The notes beneath the pieces were generated by a model. The model searched no databases, was not told where the DNA came from, and worked only from the letters and a program-made list of their open reading frames with translations. Shown piece after piece: positions 63,781 through 64,000 of a DNA stretch of 64,000 nt (within the stretch, counting starts at the first letter, position 1; each line of letters starts with the position of its first letter). The DNA comes from Echinococcus granulosus. Its lineage: Eukaryota > Platyhelminthes > Cestoda > Cyclophyllidea > Taeniidae. A program made the translations under genes and the position numbers. The stretch spans positions 84,296 to 148,295 of the forward strand of contig NW_020170541.1 in NCBI RefSeq assembly GCF_000524195.1, given 5' to 3'.

Positions 63781-64000
63781 AATTAGAAGGACGGTTATGG
63801 TCCCTATAAATTGCACTCCAATCTGTAAATTGCCCCATAAAGTGAATAAAATAGGGTTGCTGATTAATATGATGAGTGATTGTCAAAAGAGGTTCTTATT
63901 CGAAATACCACTTTTCCGCAGTCGCTGACGTGTGTGCTAGCATTTGACAGCAGGAATGTGTCATCTTCAAACTTAGGATTTTCTAAAATCACGTAATTTA

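Larger units (their letters stand above)
59310..64000. repeat. segmental duplication copy C, running off the window
   Basis: Starts near the ACATGTATTTCGG / CATTTCCACA block shared with 53590 (B) and 43763 (A). It is still homologous to A (49.5 kb) and B (57.0 kb) at the last base. It lacks A sequence between 46.50 and 47.14 kb, including the TRIM 5' LTR, and contains extra TRIM pieces at 60.48-60.94 and 63.18-63.38 kb. Confidence 0.8.

Noticed and set aside
1..64000. tRNA, rRNA, CRISPR arrays, bacterial-type operons
   Set aside because: I looked for GGTTCRANTCC-type tRNA boxes, rRNA-like blocks and regularly spaced short repeats and saw none I could support. The sequence is eukaryotic throughout.

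Overview
This is a eukaryotic, AT-rich, gene-poor window. Coding exons are short, bounded by GT-AG splice sites and separated by long introns, with no operons or ribosome-binding sites. I read it as a flatworm and most likely a cestode. The main reason is a dispersed family of roughly 1 kb elements with ~165-200 bp direct terminal repeats and no coding capacity, which fits the terminal-repeat retrotransposons in miniature (TRIMs) known from taeniid tapeworms. The gene families present do not fix the species, so the taxon is an inference.

Left part (1-9.3 kb, + strand): the 3' two thirds of a DDHD1-type phosphatidic-acid-preferring phospholipase A1. Seven exons can be joined in phase, and a possible eighth lies at the window edge. 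From 10 to 16.5 kb is an intergenic nest of TRIM copies: three complete or nearly complete elements and two solo LTRs.

Centre (17.9-36 kb): a + strand gene for a single-pass membrane protein with immunoglobulin-like domains (eight phased exons; the signal-peptide exon was not found) lies tail to tail with a - strand gene for a PHF7/G2E3-type protein with an extended PHD and a RING-like region. The latter is a 449-residue six-exon model with a KEN motif near its C terminus. The two stop codons are only about 75 bases apart.

Right part (36-64 kb): more TRIM copies, then three degenerate tandem copies of one segment (A about 42.8-50.8 kb, B about 52.8-57.5 kb, C from about 59.3 kb to beyond the window). 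Copy A keeps four in-phase exons of a small four-pass membrane protein. Copy C has the same exons with stops and ruined splice sites, and copy B keeps only the last exon. A TRIM insertion is shared by position in all three copies: nearly whole in A, 3' part in C, a 5' tip in B. It was therefore present before the duplications. A short U-box/RING-like exon and a - strand reading frame are also conserved between copies.

Gene models were assembled by eye from splice sites, phase and protein-family resemblance. Boundaries of repeats are approximate.
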